From: Streptomyces sp. NBC_00568 | GTDB lineage: Bacteria; Actinomycetota; Actinomycetes; Streptomycetales; Streptomycetaceae | Reading direction: 5' to 3' | Length of the DNA: 64,000 bases | Assembly (NCBI RefSeq): GCF_026341855.1 | Contig: NZ_JAPENW010000001.1 | Span: 3,153,001-3,217,000 of the forward strand | Part shown: positions 15,795 through 25,188 of the stretch, piece by piece | How positions within the stretch are numbered: position 1 is the first letter of the stretch | Layout: each line of letters starts with the position of its first letter | Made by a program: the position numbers and the translations under genes | Notes under the pieces: model-generated | Seen by the model: only the letters and a program-made list of their open reading frames with translations | What the model was told of the DNA's origin: nothing | The model's database searches: none

Positions 15795-17282
15795 TCAGTT
15801 CCGGGTGGCCGCGGTGACCGGCGTCCGTCGGGCTCCGCCGTTCCGGGGACGGACGTCGGCCCGGTGACCCGCGGCCCCCGTGTCGCGGGAGGCCGCCCAG
15901 CGCGCCGCCGGTCCCATCGCGTACGACGCCCCGGCCATCAGAGCCCCCAGAAGCAGCCATCCCGGTGTCCCCCAGCCCACCAGCAGCGCCGTCAGAACGA
16001 GGGGGCCCATGGTGCGGGCCACCGTGACCCCCGTACCGAAAAAGCCCTGGTACTCGCCCATACGGTCGGACGGGGCCAGGTCGAAGGCCAGTTGCCAGGA
16101 GCCGGCGGACTGCTGCATCTCGGCGACGACCTGGAGGACCGCGCCCGCCACCAGGACGGCGGCCGCGACCCAGGGGGAGGCACCGGACGACAGGGCGAAC
16201 ACCGCGCAGGACGCCGGCATCACGATCCCGGAGCGGCGAATGGTGCGGGTCGCCGTGGGAAGGTCCGTGACACCGCGGGCCATCGGCACCTGGAAGGCCA
16301 TCACCGCGACGGTGTTGAGCACGAACAGGGCGGACACCAGCCAGGCGGGCGCCTCGGTGCGCTCGGTGATCCACAGCGGTATGCCGAGGCTGAGCAGCGG
16401 CATCCGCAGCAGCAGCACGGTGTTGAGAAACGTGACCAGCACGTACGGGCGGTCCCGCAGCACGCCGAGTCCCCGATTCCCCTTCCGGTCCCCGCGGGTC
16501 GGCGGCACCGACGGCAGCCGCCACAACAGCGCCGCGCACACCAGGAAGCCCACCGCGTCGAGCGCGAACACCCCGAGGTACGCCGACCGCGTCCCGGCGT
16601 GCAGCGCGAGACCGCCGAGGCCCGCGCCCACCGCCAGACCGGCGTTGAGCGTCGACTGGAGATGAGCGAGCAGCCCGGTGCGCTCGCCGGCCGGTATCAG
16701 CGCCGCGAGCAGTGCCTGCCGGGCCGCCCCGAGCCCCGACTGCGCGGACGCGTACGCGCAGGCCGCGACGACGAAGGCGACGAAGCCCTGGACGACCAGG
16801 AAGGACGCCACCGCCGTCGCGGTCGCCAGCGCCAGCAGCACCGCCGTGCCGCGTGGTCCGCGACGGTCGGCGAGCCCGCCCAGCGGTACACCGACCAGCG
16901 AGCCGATCGCCCAGGCGACGGTCAGTCCGAGCCCCACGCGCCCGGGAGACAGTCCGACGACGTGCGTGAAGTACAGCGCGGACGTCGCGTAATAGGCGCC
17001 GTCCCCCACGGAGTTGCTCAGCTGCGCGAGCGCGAGCACCCGCTGCGGACCGGAAGGCGGGACGAGGCGGCTCGCCCGGGCCGAGCCGCGCGGCGTACGA
17101 GCGCCCGCGAGGTCACGCGCCGCCGCCACCGGTGAAAGGGCCTCGTGCGAAGAGGCCGCATGGGCGGAGACCTCGTCCGCGGAGACCTCGTCAGCGGAGG
17201 CCGCGTACGGGGTCTTCCGCGAGGAGGTCTCCGGAGCGTTGCTCCGCGCGAGCTCTGCGGATCGTGCGGCGCGATGCGTCAT
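15795..17282 (-). CDS. Major facilitator superfamily transporter
   Basis: A 495-residue membrane protein with 12 predicted helices. The MFS loop 2-3 signature appears as GVPLGGLADRRGPRG. A hydrophilic N-terminal extension of about 75 residues is rich in Ala/Ser/Glu (ADEVSADEVSAHAASSHE), an internal duplication. It lies 117 bases downstream of the MocR regulator gene on the same strand, a common arrangement in which the regulator controls the pump. The substrate is unknown. Confidence 0.9.
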   Translation of the reverse strand: MTHRAARSAELARSNAPETSSRKTPYAASADEVSADEVSAHAASSHEALSPVAAARDLAGARTPRGSARASRLVPPSGPQRVLALAQLSNSVGDGAYYATSALYFTHVVGLSPGRVGLGLTVAWAIGSLVGVPLGGLADRRGPRGTAVLLALATATAVASFLVVQGFVAFVVAACAYASAQSGLGAARQALLAALIPAGERTGLLAHLQSTLNAGLAVGAGLGGLALHAGTRSAYLGVFALDAVGFLVCAALLWRLPSVPPTRGDRKGNRGLGVLRDRPYVLVTFLNTVLLLRMPLLSLGIPLWITERTEAPAWLVSALFVLNTVAVMAFQVPMARGVTDLPTATRTIRRSGIVMPASCAVFALSSGASPWVAAAVLVAGAVLQVVAEMQQSAGSWQLAFDLAPSDRMGEYQGFFGTGVTVARTMGPLVLTALLVGWGTPGWLLLGALMAGASYAMGPAARWAASRDTGAAGHRADVRPRNGGARRTPVTAATRN

Positions 17283-17399
17283 GGCTTCGACGCTACGAGC
17301 CGGATGGGCCGATCGGCAGGCCCATTCACCGAGCCTTTCGATGGTCCAATTCAGGCCCCGATTCTTGTCCGGACCGCCCGTCCGGCGGCCCGCTCCGGA

Positions 17400-18800
17400 T
17401 CACATCGGCCCGCCCCGGCGCCCTTCGGCCCCCTCCAGCACCCGCCCCAGCACCTCCAGGGCCTCGGGATACATCCGCTCGCGCGGCGTCCCGTACCCGA
17501 CGACCAGCCCCTGCGGCCGTCCGTCGCCCGGTGTGTGCCAGTGGTCGCCCAGCCGCCCGACCGCGAGCCCCTCCTCCTCGGCGCGCGCCAGCACCCGCGA
17601 TTCGTCCGCCACCTCGACCAACGCGTGCAGCCCCGCGGCGATCCCCCGCACGCTCCTGCGCGCCCCCACCCGGTCGAGGAGCTGGTCGCGGCGGCGCCGG
17701 TAGCGCAGCCGGCTCGCGCGCACGTGACGGTCGTACGCGTGGCTCTCGATCATCTCGGCGAGCGCCAACTGGCCGATGGACTCGGTGTGGTGGTCGCTGT
17801 GCAGCTTGATGTCGGCGACCGGTTCGACCAGGTGAGGCGGCAGCACCATCCAGCCGAGGCGCAGGGCGGGGCCGAGTGTCTTGGAAGCCGTGCCGACGTA
17901 GACGGCGTGCGCCGGTGCCATTCCCTGGAGGGCGCCGACCGGCTGCCGGTCGTAGCGGAACTCCCCGTCGTAGTCGTCCTCGATGATCAGCCCGTCCCGT
18001 GTACGTGCCCAGTCGGTGAGCGCCCGCCGCCGCTCGGGGTGGAGCGTGACACCGGTCGGGTACTGGTGCGCGGGGGTGACGACGACCGCGTCCGCCCCGA
18101 GCGCCGCCAGGCCGTCGGCGCGGGCGCCGTGTCCGTCGACGGCCAGCGGCACGACGTTCCCGCCGCTCTTGCGCACCACGTCCCGGTGGAACGGCAGCCC
18201 GGGGTCCTCCATGGCCACCGTCCCGCCGTCCAGCACACGGGTGAGGAGGGCGAGCGCCTGGACGTAGCCCGAGGTGATGACGATCCGCTCCGGCGGCGCG
18301 ATCACCCCGCGGGCCCGCCCGAGGTAGCCCGACAACGCCGTCCGCAGTTCGATCCGGCCGCGTGGATCCCCGTAGTCGTACGCCAAGGAGGGCGCCGTCG
18401 CGATGGCGCGGCGCAGCGCCCGCAGCCACGCCGCCGCCGGGAACGTGCCGACGTCCGGGCTGCCGGGGCGCAGATCGAAACGGGGCGCACGCGCGCGCGG
18501 TGCCCGTACGTCCGCCGCCGCGCCGTCGGCCGGGAGCGGGGCCACCTCGGTGCCCGAGCCCTGCCGTGCCGTCAGATAGCCCTCGGCGATCAGCTGGTCG
18601 TACGCCGCCTTCGCCGTGCCCCGGGAGATGCCGAGTTCGGTGGCGAGCCGCCGGGTCGCGGGCAGCCGGGTGCCCGGGGTGAGCCGTCCGGTGCGGATGG
18701 CGTCCCGGAGAGCCCGTTCGAGCCCGGCTCTGCGCCCGGCCGACGCGTCCGGTTCCAGATGCAGGTCCACTCCGACGCCGGACCAGAAGTCGTCGTCCAC
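17400..18800 (-). CDS. MocR/PdxR-type GntR regulator with aminotransferase-like domain
   Basis: About 466 residues. The N-terminal winged helix (ALRDAIRTGRLTPGTRLPATRR ... SRGTAKAAYDQLIAEGYL) is followed by a fold type I aminotransferase-like domain, with the PLP lysine in ASKTLGP (Lys307). Such proteins sense PLP or amino compounds and regulate nearby genes, here plausibly the MFS pump downstream. The frame is open to 18959. The pepP hairpin at 18900-18933 lies inside that extension, and a GGGGGGCGG box precedes GTG at 18800, so I favour that start. GTG at 18821 is the alternative. Confidence 0.87.
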   Translation of the reverse strand: MDDDFWSGVGVDLHLEPDASAGRRAGLERALRDAIRTGRLTPGTRLPATRRLATELGISRGTAKAAYDQLIAEGYLTARQGSGTEVAPLPADGAAADVRAPRARAPRFDLRPGSPDVGTFPAAAWLRALRRAIATAPSLAYDYGDPRGRIELRTALSGYLGRARGVIAPPERIVITSGYVQALALLTRVLDGGTVAMEDPGLPFHRDVVRKSGGNVVPLAVDGHGARADGLAALGADAVVVTPAHQYPTGVTLHPERRRALTDWARTRDGLIIEDDYDGEFRYDRQPVGALQGMAPAHAVYVGTASKTLGPALRLGWMVLPPHLVEPVADIKLHSDHHTESIGQLALAEMIESHAYDRHVRASRLRYRRRRDQLLDRVGARRSVRGIAAGLHALVEVADESRVLARAEEEGLAVGRLGDHWHTPGDGRPQGLVVGYGTPRERMYPEALEVLGRVLEGAEGRRGGPM

Positions 18801-18899
18801 GAAAAGCCGCCCCCCAGGCACACCGAAAACCCGCGGGCGCGCCGCCGGGCCCGCGGGCACGCCGACGTCCGGGGGCCACCGCCGCCCCCTGGACACACC

Positions 18900-18933
18900 G
18901 ATGGCCGGGCGCCCTGGAGGGCACCCGGCCATC
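18900..18933 (-). terminator. Hairpin terminator of the aminopeptidase P gene
   Basis: Ten-base perfect arms (GATGGCCGGG at 18900-18909 and its complement at 18924-18933) flank a 14-base loop, 31 bases beyond the aminopeptidase stop on the minus strand. No T-run follows, as is usual in Streptomyces. Confidence 0.75.
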
Positions 18934-18963
18934 AGTCTCGTATCAGCCCTCGCGGGCACTATG

Positions 18964-20445
18964 TCAGCCCTTGAGGGACGCCATCCAGGCCTCGACCTCG
19001 TCCGACCGGCGCGGCAGGCCGGCCGACAGGTTCCGGTTGCCGTCCTCGGTGACGAGGATGTCGTCCTCGATGCGGACGCCGATGCCGCGGTACTCCTCCG
19101 GCACGGTCAGGTCGTCCGCCTGGAAGTACAGGCCGGGCTCGACGGTCAGGCACATGCCCGGCTCCAGCGTGCCCTCGACATAGGTCTCGGTGCGCGCGGC
19201 GGCGCAGTCGTGGACGTCCATGCCGAGCATGTGGCCGGTGCCGTGCAGGGTCCAGCGGCGCTGGAGGCCGAGCTCCAGGACGCGCTCGACCGGACCCTCG
19301 ACGAGGCCCCACTCGACGAGCTTCTCGGTCAGCACGCGCTGCGCGGCGTCGTGGAAGTCGCGGTACTTGGCGCCCGGCTGGACGGCCGCGATACCGGCCT
19401 CCTGGGCCTCGTACACGGCGTCGTAGATCTTCTTCTGGATCTCCGTGTACGTGCCGTTGACGGGCAGCGTGCGGGTGACGTCGGCGGTGTAGAGGGTGTG
19501 GGTCTCCACGCCCGCGTCCAGCAGCAGCAGATCGCCGGAGCGGACCGGGCCGTCGTTGCGCACCCAGTGCAGCGTGCAGGCGTGCGGGCCGGCGGCGCAG
19601 ATCGAGCCGTAGCCGATGTCGTTGCCCTCGACCCGCGCGCGCAGGAAGAAGGTGCCCTCGATGTAGCGCTCGCTGGTGGCCTCGGCCTTGTCGAGGACCT
19701 TCACGACGTCCTCGAAGCCGCGCACGGTGGAGTCGACGGCCTTCTGCAGCTCGCCGGCCTCGAACTCGTCCTTGACGAGCCGTGCCTCGGAGAGGAAGAC
19801 GCGCAGCTCGTCGTCGTGCTCGCGGGTGACCTTGTCGGTCAGGGCGGCCTCGACGGCGGCGTCGTAGCCGCGCACGACCCGGACGGGACCGGTGGCTTCC
19901 TTCAGCGCCGCGGCGAGTTCCCGGACGTCCGACGCCGGGATGCCGTACAGCTGCTCGGCCTCGGTGAGGGAGTGCCGGCGGCCGACCCACAGCTCGCCCT
20001 GCCCGGACAGCCAGAACTCGCCGTTCTCTCGGTCGGAGCGCGGCAGCAGGTAGATCGTCGCCCGGTGGCCGTCGGAGACCGGCTCCAGCACGAGGACGCC
20101 GTCCTCGGTGAGGTTGCCGGTGAGGTACGCGTACTCGACCGAGGCACGGAAGGGGTACTCCGTGTCGTTCGAGCGGGTCTTCAGGTTGCCCGCCGGGATC
20201 ACCAGGCGCTCGCCCGGGAAGCGCGCCGAGAGCGCGGCGCGGCGGGCCGCGGTGTACTCGGCCTGCGCGATCGGGGTGAGGCCCCGCAGCTCGGTGTCGG
20301 CCCACCCGGACTTCATGCTGTCGGCCAGCTCGTCGGACACGCCCGGGTACAGGCCGTTCTTACGCTGTTTGATCGGCTCTTCCTCGCCGTCAGCGGTTTC
20401 GTCGAGCACGGCTTCCGGGGTCTCCGGGGTGAGCGCCTCCGACAC
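18964..20445 (-). CDS. pepP: Xaa-Pro aminopeptidase (M24B, aminopeptidase P)
   Basis: A 493-residue cytosolic metallopeptidase removing N-terminal residues before proline. An N-terminal creatinase-like domain precedes the pita-bread domain, whose dinuclear metal ligands are visible in LLLDAGVETHTLYTADVTRT (two Asp), TLHGTGHMLG (His), EPGLYFQ (Glu) and GVRIEDDI (Glu). The GTG start at 20445 is chosen because TAGGAGGC lies eight bases upstream. The open frame to 20709 has no such site and overlaps the next gene. A 35-residue acidic leader precedes the domain. Confidence 0.94.
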   Translation of the reverse strand: MSEALTPETPEAVLDETADGEEEPIKQRKNGLYPGVSDELADSMKSGWADTELRGLTPIAQAEYTAARRAALSARFPGERLVIPAGNLKTRSNDTEYPFRASVEYAYLTGNLTEDGVLVLEPVSDGHRATIYLLPRSDRENGEFWLSGQGELWVGRRHSLTEAEQLYGIPASDVRELAAALKEATGPVRVVRGYDAAVEAALTDKVTREHDDELRVFLSEARLVKDEFEAGELQKAVDSTVRGFEDVVKVLDKAEATSERYIEGTFFLRARVEGNDIGYGSICAAGPHACTLHWVRNDGPVRSGDLLLLDAGVETHTLYTADVTRTLPVNGTYTEIQKKIYDAVYEAQEAGIAAVQPGAKYRDFHDAAQRVLTEKLVEWGLVEGPVERVLELGLQRRWTLHGTGHMLGMDVHDCAAARTETYVEGTLEPGMCLTVEPGLYFQADDLTVPEEYRGIGVRIEDDILVTEDGNRNLSAGLPRRSDEVEAWMASLKG

Positions 20446-20545
20446 GGTCTGCCTCCTAGATACGACTGTGGACCGCCTCCCATCGTACGGTCGTACTGAA
20501 GGGGGCCCAGGGCCGGAAGGCCTGTTACACGAGGTATCCGTTCCC

Positions 20546-22057
20546 TCACTCGAAGCGGGCGGCCAGCAGGACGATGTCCTCGTCGCTGTCCGACTCGTCG
20601 AGGCCGTCCGGCAGCACACAGCGCAGGACGTGGTCGGCGATCGCGCCGGGGTCGTCGCGGACGGCCTTCGGGACACTCGCCGCCGCCGCGTGCAGCCGGG
20701 CGAAGGCACGGTCCATCGGATCGCCGGTGCGGTGCAGCAGACCGTCGGTGTAGATCAGCACGGTCTCGCCGGCCTCGGCGGTCAGTTCGACGCTGGGGGC
20801 CTCCCAGCAGGCGAGCATGCCCAGGGGAGCCGACAGCGAGGTCTCCACGAACTCGGTGCGCCGCGGGCCGATCACCAGGGGCGGGCTGTGTCCGGCACCG
20901 GCGAGGGTGAGCTTGCGCAGGGCCGGCTCGCAGTAGGCGAAGAGGGCGGTGGCGGAGCGCGCCGGTTCGGTCAGCCGCAGCAGCAGTTCGAGGTCGGAGA
21001 GCACGGCGACGGGGTCCTCGCCCTCCATGACGGCGTAGGCCCGCAGGGAGGCCCGCAGCCGGCCCATGGCGGCGATCGCGCTGGGGCCGGACCCGCTGAC
21101 GGAGCCGACCGCGAGGCCGAGCGCGGCGTCGGGCAGCGGCAGCGCGTCGTACCAGTCGCCGCCGCCGCGCGGGCCGGTGCGGTGCCGGGCGGCGAGCTGG
21201 ACGCCGGAGACCCGGGGCAGCCGCGGGGGAAGCAGCTCGGCGGAGATCGTCGTCATGGCCGTGCGCGTGCGTTCCAGTTCCAGCAGCCGCGCCAGGTGTT
21301 CCGTGGCGTACCGGACGTACAGGCCGATGAGGTGGCGCTGGCGCTCCACCGGTTCGGCGGGCTCGTCGTACAGCCAGACGGCGGCACCGAGGCGGCCCGC
21401 CGCCTCGGTGGACAGCGGCAGCGCGTAGCTCGCGGCGTAGCCGAGACGGGCGGCCACCTCGCGGTGGCGCGGGTCGAGCCCGTCCTCCGAGAGGAGGTCC
21501 GGCTGGGTGATCTCGCCCTCGCCGCCCGGCAGCCCGTCCAGGATCCTCCCGTAGGACATGGAGCTGCGCGGGACGGTCTCGATGTGGCCGAGATCCGCTC
21601 GGGCGAGGCCGAGTCCGATCGTGGTGTCGGGACCCAGTCCGTCGCCGGGTTCCATGACGACGAGACCGCGCCGGGCGCCCACGAGGGCGGCTCCGGCGCG
21701 CAGCAGTTCCTGCAGTGCGTCGCTCAGTGTCGCGGTGCGTGCCAGGCGCTCGGTGAGTTCGTGGAGCGTGGTGAGATCCGAGACCCAGCCCGCGAGACGA
21801 TCTTGGAGAACGGCCCCGGGGTCCACCGGGGAGACGGCCGAGGAGGCCCCCGCGGGGGCAGGCGTCGGCGCGACAGTGTGTGCGGGCGAAGGAACCGTTG
21901 AATCGATTCCAGCCACTTTCGGAAGGTGAGGGGCGTTCATGACGTCCGGCTTTCCGACCGGTGCGTATTGCTCAATAGCATCGCAAACCCCCATGTCGTT
22001 CTGCGCCGCTAGCGGTGTCTCCACATGTACACGTACTCGTGAGGGGATGTCCAGCAT
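20546..22057 (-). CDS. GAF-domain SpoIIE/PP2C-type phosphatase
   Basis: A 503-residue signalling protein. A Pro/Ala-rich N-terminus (about 1-90) is followed by a GAF-like sensor domain (about 100-265) and a C-terminal SpoIIE phosphatase domain. GGGDWYDAL and YTDGLLHR plus DEDIVLLAA keep metal-binding aspartates. The usual GDV-GHG motif instead reads VGSVSGSG, with Ser319 where Asp is expected, so activity may be altered. Members normally dephosphorylate anti-anti-sigma (STAS) proteins. The ATG at 22057 has AGCAGGA upstream. The frame to 22183 lacks a site. No STAS gene is adjacent. Confidence 0.87.
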   Translation of the reverse strand: MLDIPSRVRVHVETPLAAQNDMGVCDAIEQYAPVGKPDVMNAPHLPKVAGIDSTVPSPAHTVAPTPAPAGASSAVSPVDPGAVLQDRLAGWVSDLTTLHELTERLARTATLSDALQELLRAGAALVGARRGLVVMEPGDGLGPDTTIGLGLARADLGHIETVPRSSMSYGRILDGLPGGEGEITQPDLLSEDGLDPRHREVAARLGYAASYALPLSTEAAGRLGAAVWLYDEPAEPVERQRHLIGLYVRYATEHLARLLELERTRTAMTTISAELLPPRLPRVSGVQLAARHRTGPRGGGDWYDALPLPDAALGLAVGSVSGSGPSAIAAMGRLRASLRAYAVMEGEDPVAVLSDLELLLRLTEPARSATALFAYCEPALRKLTLAGAGHSPPLVIGPRRTEFVETSLSAPLGMLACWEAPSVELTAEAGETVLIYTDGLLHRTGDPMDRAFARLHAAAASVPKAVRDDPGAIADHVLRCVLPDGLDESDSDEDIVLLAARFE

Positions 22058-22540
22058 TGTCCTGCTGGGATTACTGGTGTCCGTGAGACCGTCGGTAACC
22101 CTTGCGGGAAAACAAAGTTGGCCTAAAACTGACTCGGGCAACGGCTTATTGAGGTCGACTGGCCTCGTTCGACGGAGCGTCACAGCGGTCGTGATGGGTA
22201 CGTACTCGGTGAAGGCCAGGGGTGGTTGAGATCCGCCCGGAACCTGGCGACGGACCCGGGCGTCTTAACCACCGACGACCGTGCCCCATCCTCCCCGTGG
22301 CGGAGGCGGCAAGAAATACGCGGGACGCAAAACGCCAGGCGCCGCCACCCCACGCCATGCCCATGCTGTCGGTACACGCAGTACGGGCGCGGACGCAGCC
22401 ACATGCTCGGCCCAGAGGGGTTCCCCTTGTCTCCGACAGGGGTGTGATGCGCCAGCAGGTACGCACAGTGAAGAGATCGACACATGGTGTGATGTGATCC
22501 TCGGTGTTGCCAGGCGTGCAACGGAAAGGAACGAGCGCTC
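22058..22540. other. Divergent intergenic region (483 bases)
   Basis: This gap separates the divergently read phosphatase (minus) and prim-pol (plus) genes, so it must hold both promoters. I see several short imperfect inverted repeats but no strong operator, terminator or additional gene. Open frames across it lack ribosome-binding sites. Confidence 0.6.
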
Positions 22541-23206
22541 ATGCGCGAGATCCTCGGAAGGCGACGCAGGCTCCTGTCCAGGCGAAACAACGGGAGGCCT
22601 GAGATGCTCAGCGCGGCCCTGACCTTCGCGACCCAATGGCGGTGGCCCGTACTCCCGGGTGTGGCGGCCGACCCGCAGGGGCGTGCCCGCTGCGGATGCC
22701 CCGACCCGGAGTGCACGGTGCCCGGCGCCCATCCCTTCGACCCCGGCCTCCTCGCCGCCACCACCGACGAGCGCATGGTGCGCTGGTGGTGGACCAACCG
22801 GCCGTCGGCGCCCATCGTGCTGGCCACCGGAGGCGGCGCCCCATGCGCGGTGAGCCTGCCCGCCCCCGCGGCGGCCCGCGCTCTCGACGCCCTCGACCGC
22901 GACGGCATGCGCCTCGGCCCGGTCGTCGCGTCCCCCAACCGCTGGGCGATCCTCGTCGCCCCGTACTCCATGGAACAGCTCGGCGAGCTCCTCTACGCGA
23001 AGGACTTCGTTCCCGGTTCCCTGCGCTTCCACGGCGAGGGCGGCTACATCGCCCTGCCGCCGTCCGAGACGGGCCAGGGCCAGATCCGCTGGGAGCGCGC
23101 TCCGCTGCCCGGCTCGGCCGCCCCCTGGGTGCCCGATGTGGAGGCCGTGGTGGACGCCGTGGTCGAGGCACTCACTCGTACGGGTGTGAGCGCGCCCGAG
23201 TTGTAG
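22541..23206 (+). CDS. Degenerate bifunctional primase/polymerase-domain protein
   Basis: A 221-residue protein resembling the prim-pol N-terminal domain (AALTFATQWRWPVLPGVA, then a CGCPDPECTVPGAHP Cys/His segment, WWTNRPSAPIVLATGG). The catalytic GIDLD motif expected after that is replaced by CAVSLPAP, so the aspartates needed for nucleotidyl transfer are missing. It is therefore likely non-enzymatic, perhaps regulatory. A basic N-terminus (REILGRRRRLLSRRNN) precedes the domain. Start ATG with AAAGGAACG upstream. It contrasts with the intact-looking paralogue at 33853. Confidence 0.78.
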   Translation: MREILGRRRRLLSRRNNGRPEMLSAALTFATQWRWPVLPGVAADPQGRARCGCPDPECTVPGAHPFDPGLLAATTDERMVRWWWTNRPSAPIVLATGGGAPCAVSLPAPAAARALDALDRDGMRLGPVVASPNRWAILVAPYSMEQLGELLYAKDFVPGSLRFHGEGGYIALPPSETGQGQIRWERAPLPGSAAPWVPDVEAVVDAVVEALTRTGVSAPEL

Positions 23207-23261
23207 GGGCGTCCGGCGCGCGGTGAGCCGCGCGCCCGCCCCCGCTCGTTATCGTCCGCGT

Positions 23262-23846
23262 ATGCAGCGTCATTCTGGGGGGCCCAGCGCCTCATCGCCG
23301 CCGCCCGGCGGGCCGGACCCCCGAAGAGTTCGACTGGTGGCGCTGGCAGGTGTCGTGGCGTTCGTCCTCGCCCTCCCGCTGGCCGTGGCTTCGGCCGGCT
23401 CCGTGGGCGACGACGACTCCACGGCCGTACGCGAGACGGTTCGCGCGGACGACCGGCCGCCGGCGCCCGAACCCGGGCGCTCTCCCCGGCTGCTCGGCCT
23501 CGGTCTCGCGACCGCCGCCCGGTGCGGTCCCGAGCTCTCCTCGCCCGACGGCGTCGAGGCGCAGACCTGTGTCATGGCGCAGGGCGAGGAGACCTGGGCG
23601 CGTACCTACTACCGCAACGCCACGGGCGACGCGCTGAGCTCCGTACTGAGTCTGATGGGCCCCGGCGGCCGCACGGTGCAGATGAACTGCGCGGTGGACG
23701 CGGACGACGATCCGGGGGTGTGCGAGACGCCCAGGGAACGTACGGCGGGGGCTGCGGGGGCGTACACCGCGGTCGCGGAATTCGCGAAGGGCACCGGCTC
23801 CGCCGGGCCGCTGCTGCTGCGCTCGGGGAGCAACTCGGCCCAGTAG
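23262..23846 (+). CDS. Secreted or membrane-anchored hypothetical protein
   Basis: A 194-residue protein. A Pro/Ser-rich N-terminal cytoplasmic stretch (about 25 residues) precedes one hydrophobic helix (VALAGVVAFVLALPLAVASAGS), then an extracellular domain with four cysteines that could form two disulfides (ARCGPE, AQTCVM, QMNCAV, GVCETP). No named family is recognised. The ATG at 23262 is chosen over a GTG at 23223 because the latter gives an Arg/Pro-rich tail without a site. It converges with the SEC-C gene. Confidence 0.7.
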   Translation: MQRHSGGPSASSPPPGGPDPRRVRLVALAGVVAFVLALPLAVASAGSVGDDDSTAVRETVRADDRPPAPEPGRSPRLLGLGLATAARCGPELSSPDGVEAQTCVMAQGEETWARTYYRNATGDALSSVLSLMGPGGRTVQMNCAVDADDDPGVCETPRERTAGAAGAYTAVAEFAKGTGSAGPLLLRSGSNSAQ

Positions 23847-23887
23847 CAAGGCCGTTGACGCCGTACGGGATTCCGCACATGGAAAGA

Positions 23888-23925
23888 CCCGGTTGCTGGC
23901 GACGGGGGATGCACCAGCAACCGGG
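23888..23925. terminator. Perfect 12-bp hairpin between convergent genes
   Basis: CCCGGTTGCTGG (23888-23899) pairs perfectly with 23914-23925 around a 14-base G-rich loop. No T-run follows. It lies 42 bases after the stop of the 194-residue protein, so it is a plausible terminator. A role as an RNA element is also possible. Confidence 0.5.
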
Positions 23926-23992
23926 CTACTCGAACGGTAACAAGAGATCGGCGGTTCGCAAATTCGATCTCGGCTATTCGGACACGGATTTA

Positions 23993-24019
23993 CCTGTCAC
24001 AACGGGGAGTTGTGACAGG
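23993..24019. terminator. Inverted repeat with 11-base arms
   Basis: CCTGTCACAAC (23993-24003) and GTTGTGACAGG (24009-24019) flank GGGGA. It lies between convergent genes, 72 bases past the stop of the minus-strand SEC-C gene, so a bidirectional terminator is most likely. The motif also has the look of a protein-binding palindrome. Confidence 0.5.
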
Positions 24020-24090
24020 AGTCACCCGATTCCGAGGCCCTGACCAGCTGACCGGTCGGTCAGTCCGCGGACCTGTGGATCCGCTGTGTG

Positions 24091-25059
24091 TCAGCTGAGC
24101 GTCACCTGTCGGTTGGTGAGCCCCCCGCGCGCGCGGCGCTCGTCCGCCGTCAGCGGCGCGTCCGTGGCCAGAGCGGTGGTGAGGCGCTCGGCGAACTCGG
24201 CCGCCGGCTTCTCGATGTCGTCCGCCGTGACACCGGTCGGCAGGTCCCAGACCGGCACCGTGAGCCCGTGCGCACGGAAGGAGCCGACCAGCCGGGTGCC
24301 CTCGCCGAGGCTCGAACGGCCCGCCGCGTGCAGTCGCGCGAGGGCGTCCAGAAGCTGCTCCTCCGCGTACGGCATGACCCAGCGCAGGTGGTTCTTGTCG
24401 GGCGTCTCGCACCAGTAGGCGGCGTCGACCCCGGAGAGCTTCACGGTCGGGATGGCGGCGGCGTTGGCCCGCTCCAGCGAGGCGGTCACCTCGGCCGTCG
24501 CGTTCTCCGCGTCGGGGACCCAGAATTCGAAGCCGCTGTGCACAACTGGCTCGAACGTGCCTTCGGGGTCGAGCAGGTCCTGGAGCCGCGGACCGCCGGC
24601 CGGGGCGCGCCGGCCTTCGACCGGGGTGCCGGGCGGCGCGGTGAGCGCGCGCTGGAGGGTGTCGGCGAGGTCGCGGCTGATGTCGCCGGACGCCGTGTCG
24701 TTCTGCAGGCCGAGCAGCACCGAGCCGTCGTCGCGGCGCAGCGCGGGCCACGCCATCGGCAGGACGGTGGCGAGGGTGACCGAGGGGACCCCCTCGGGCA
24801 GGCTCTCCTTGAGCTTGAGCTCGACCGTCGCGGCGGGCACCAGCTCGCGCAGCGCGATCCAGTCCCCTTCTCCCGGCAGGCTCTCGAACGGGCGGTGCAC
24901 CAGCTCGGTCACGGCGTGCGCGGCAGCTCGGCCGTGGCAGGCCTTGTAGCGGCGGCCGCTGCCACAGGGGCAGGGCTCGCGAGCGCCGACAACCGGGATC
25001 TCGCCGCCGTCCTTCGGCTGCGGCTGCTTGGCCTTCGTCTGGGGTCGCTTCTTGGCCAT
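24091..25059 (-). CDS. SEC-C motif protein (DUF5926-like)
   Basis: A 322-residue cytosolic protein. The Lys/Gln/Pro-rich N-terminus (AKKRPQTKAKQPQPKDGG) is followed by a SEC-C zinc motif (CPCGSGRRYKACHG, residues about 33-46) and a long conserved domain of unknown function seen across actinobacteria. The SEC-C motif, first known from SecA, binds zinc and can mediate ribosome or protein contacts. Start ATG at 25059 with GGGAGACAC upstream. It is single-gene, converging with the secreted protein. Confidence 0.82.
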   Translation of the reverse strand: MAKKRPQTKAKQPQPKDGGEIPVVGAREPCPCGSGRRYKACHGRAAAHAVTELVHRPFESLPGEGDWIALRELVPAATVELKLKESLPEGVPSVTLATVLPMAWPALRRDDGSVLLGLQNDTASGDISRDLADTLQRALTAPPGTPVEGRRAPAGGPRLQDLLDPEGTFEPVVHSGFEFWVPDAENATAEVTASLERANAAAIPTVKLSGVDAAYWCETPDKNHLRWVMPYAEEQLLDALARLHAAGRSSLGEGTRLVGSFRAHGLTVPVWDLPTGVTADDIEKPAAEFAERLTTALATDAPLTADERRARGGLTNRQVTLS

Positions 25060-25188
25060 CGTGGGTGTCTCCCGATCACGGCTCGTCTCGTACTGGCGCG
25101 AGCCTAGCCGTTCGTACGGGGGCCGACGGGATCCTGTGGACAACGCACCGCGTCGTCCTGGAACCCGGCGCTTCGGTCGGCGTGCGCC

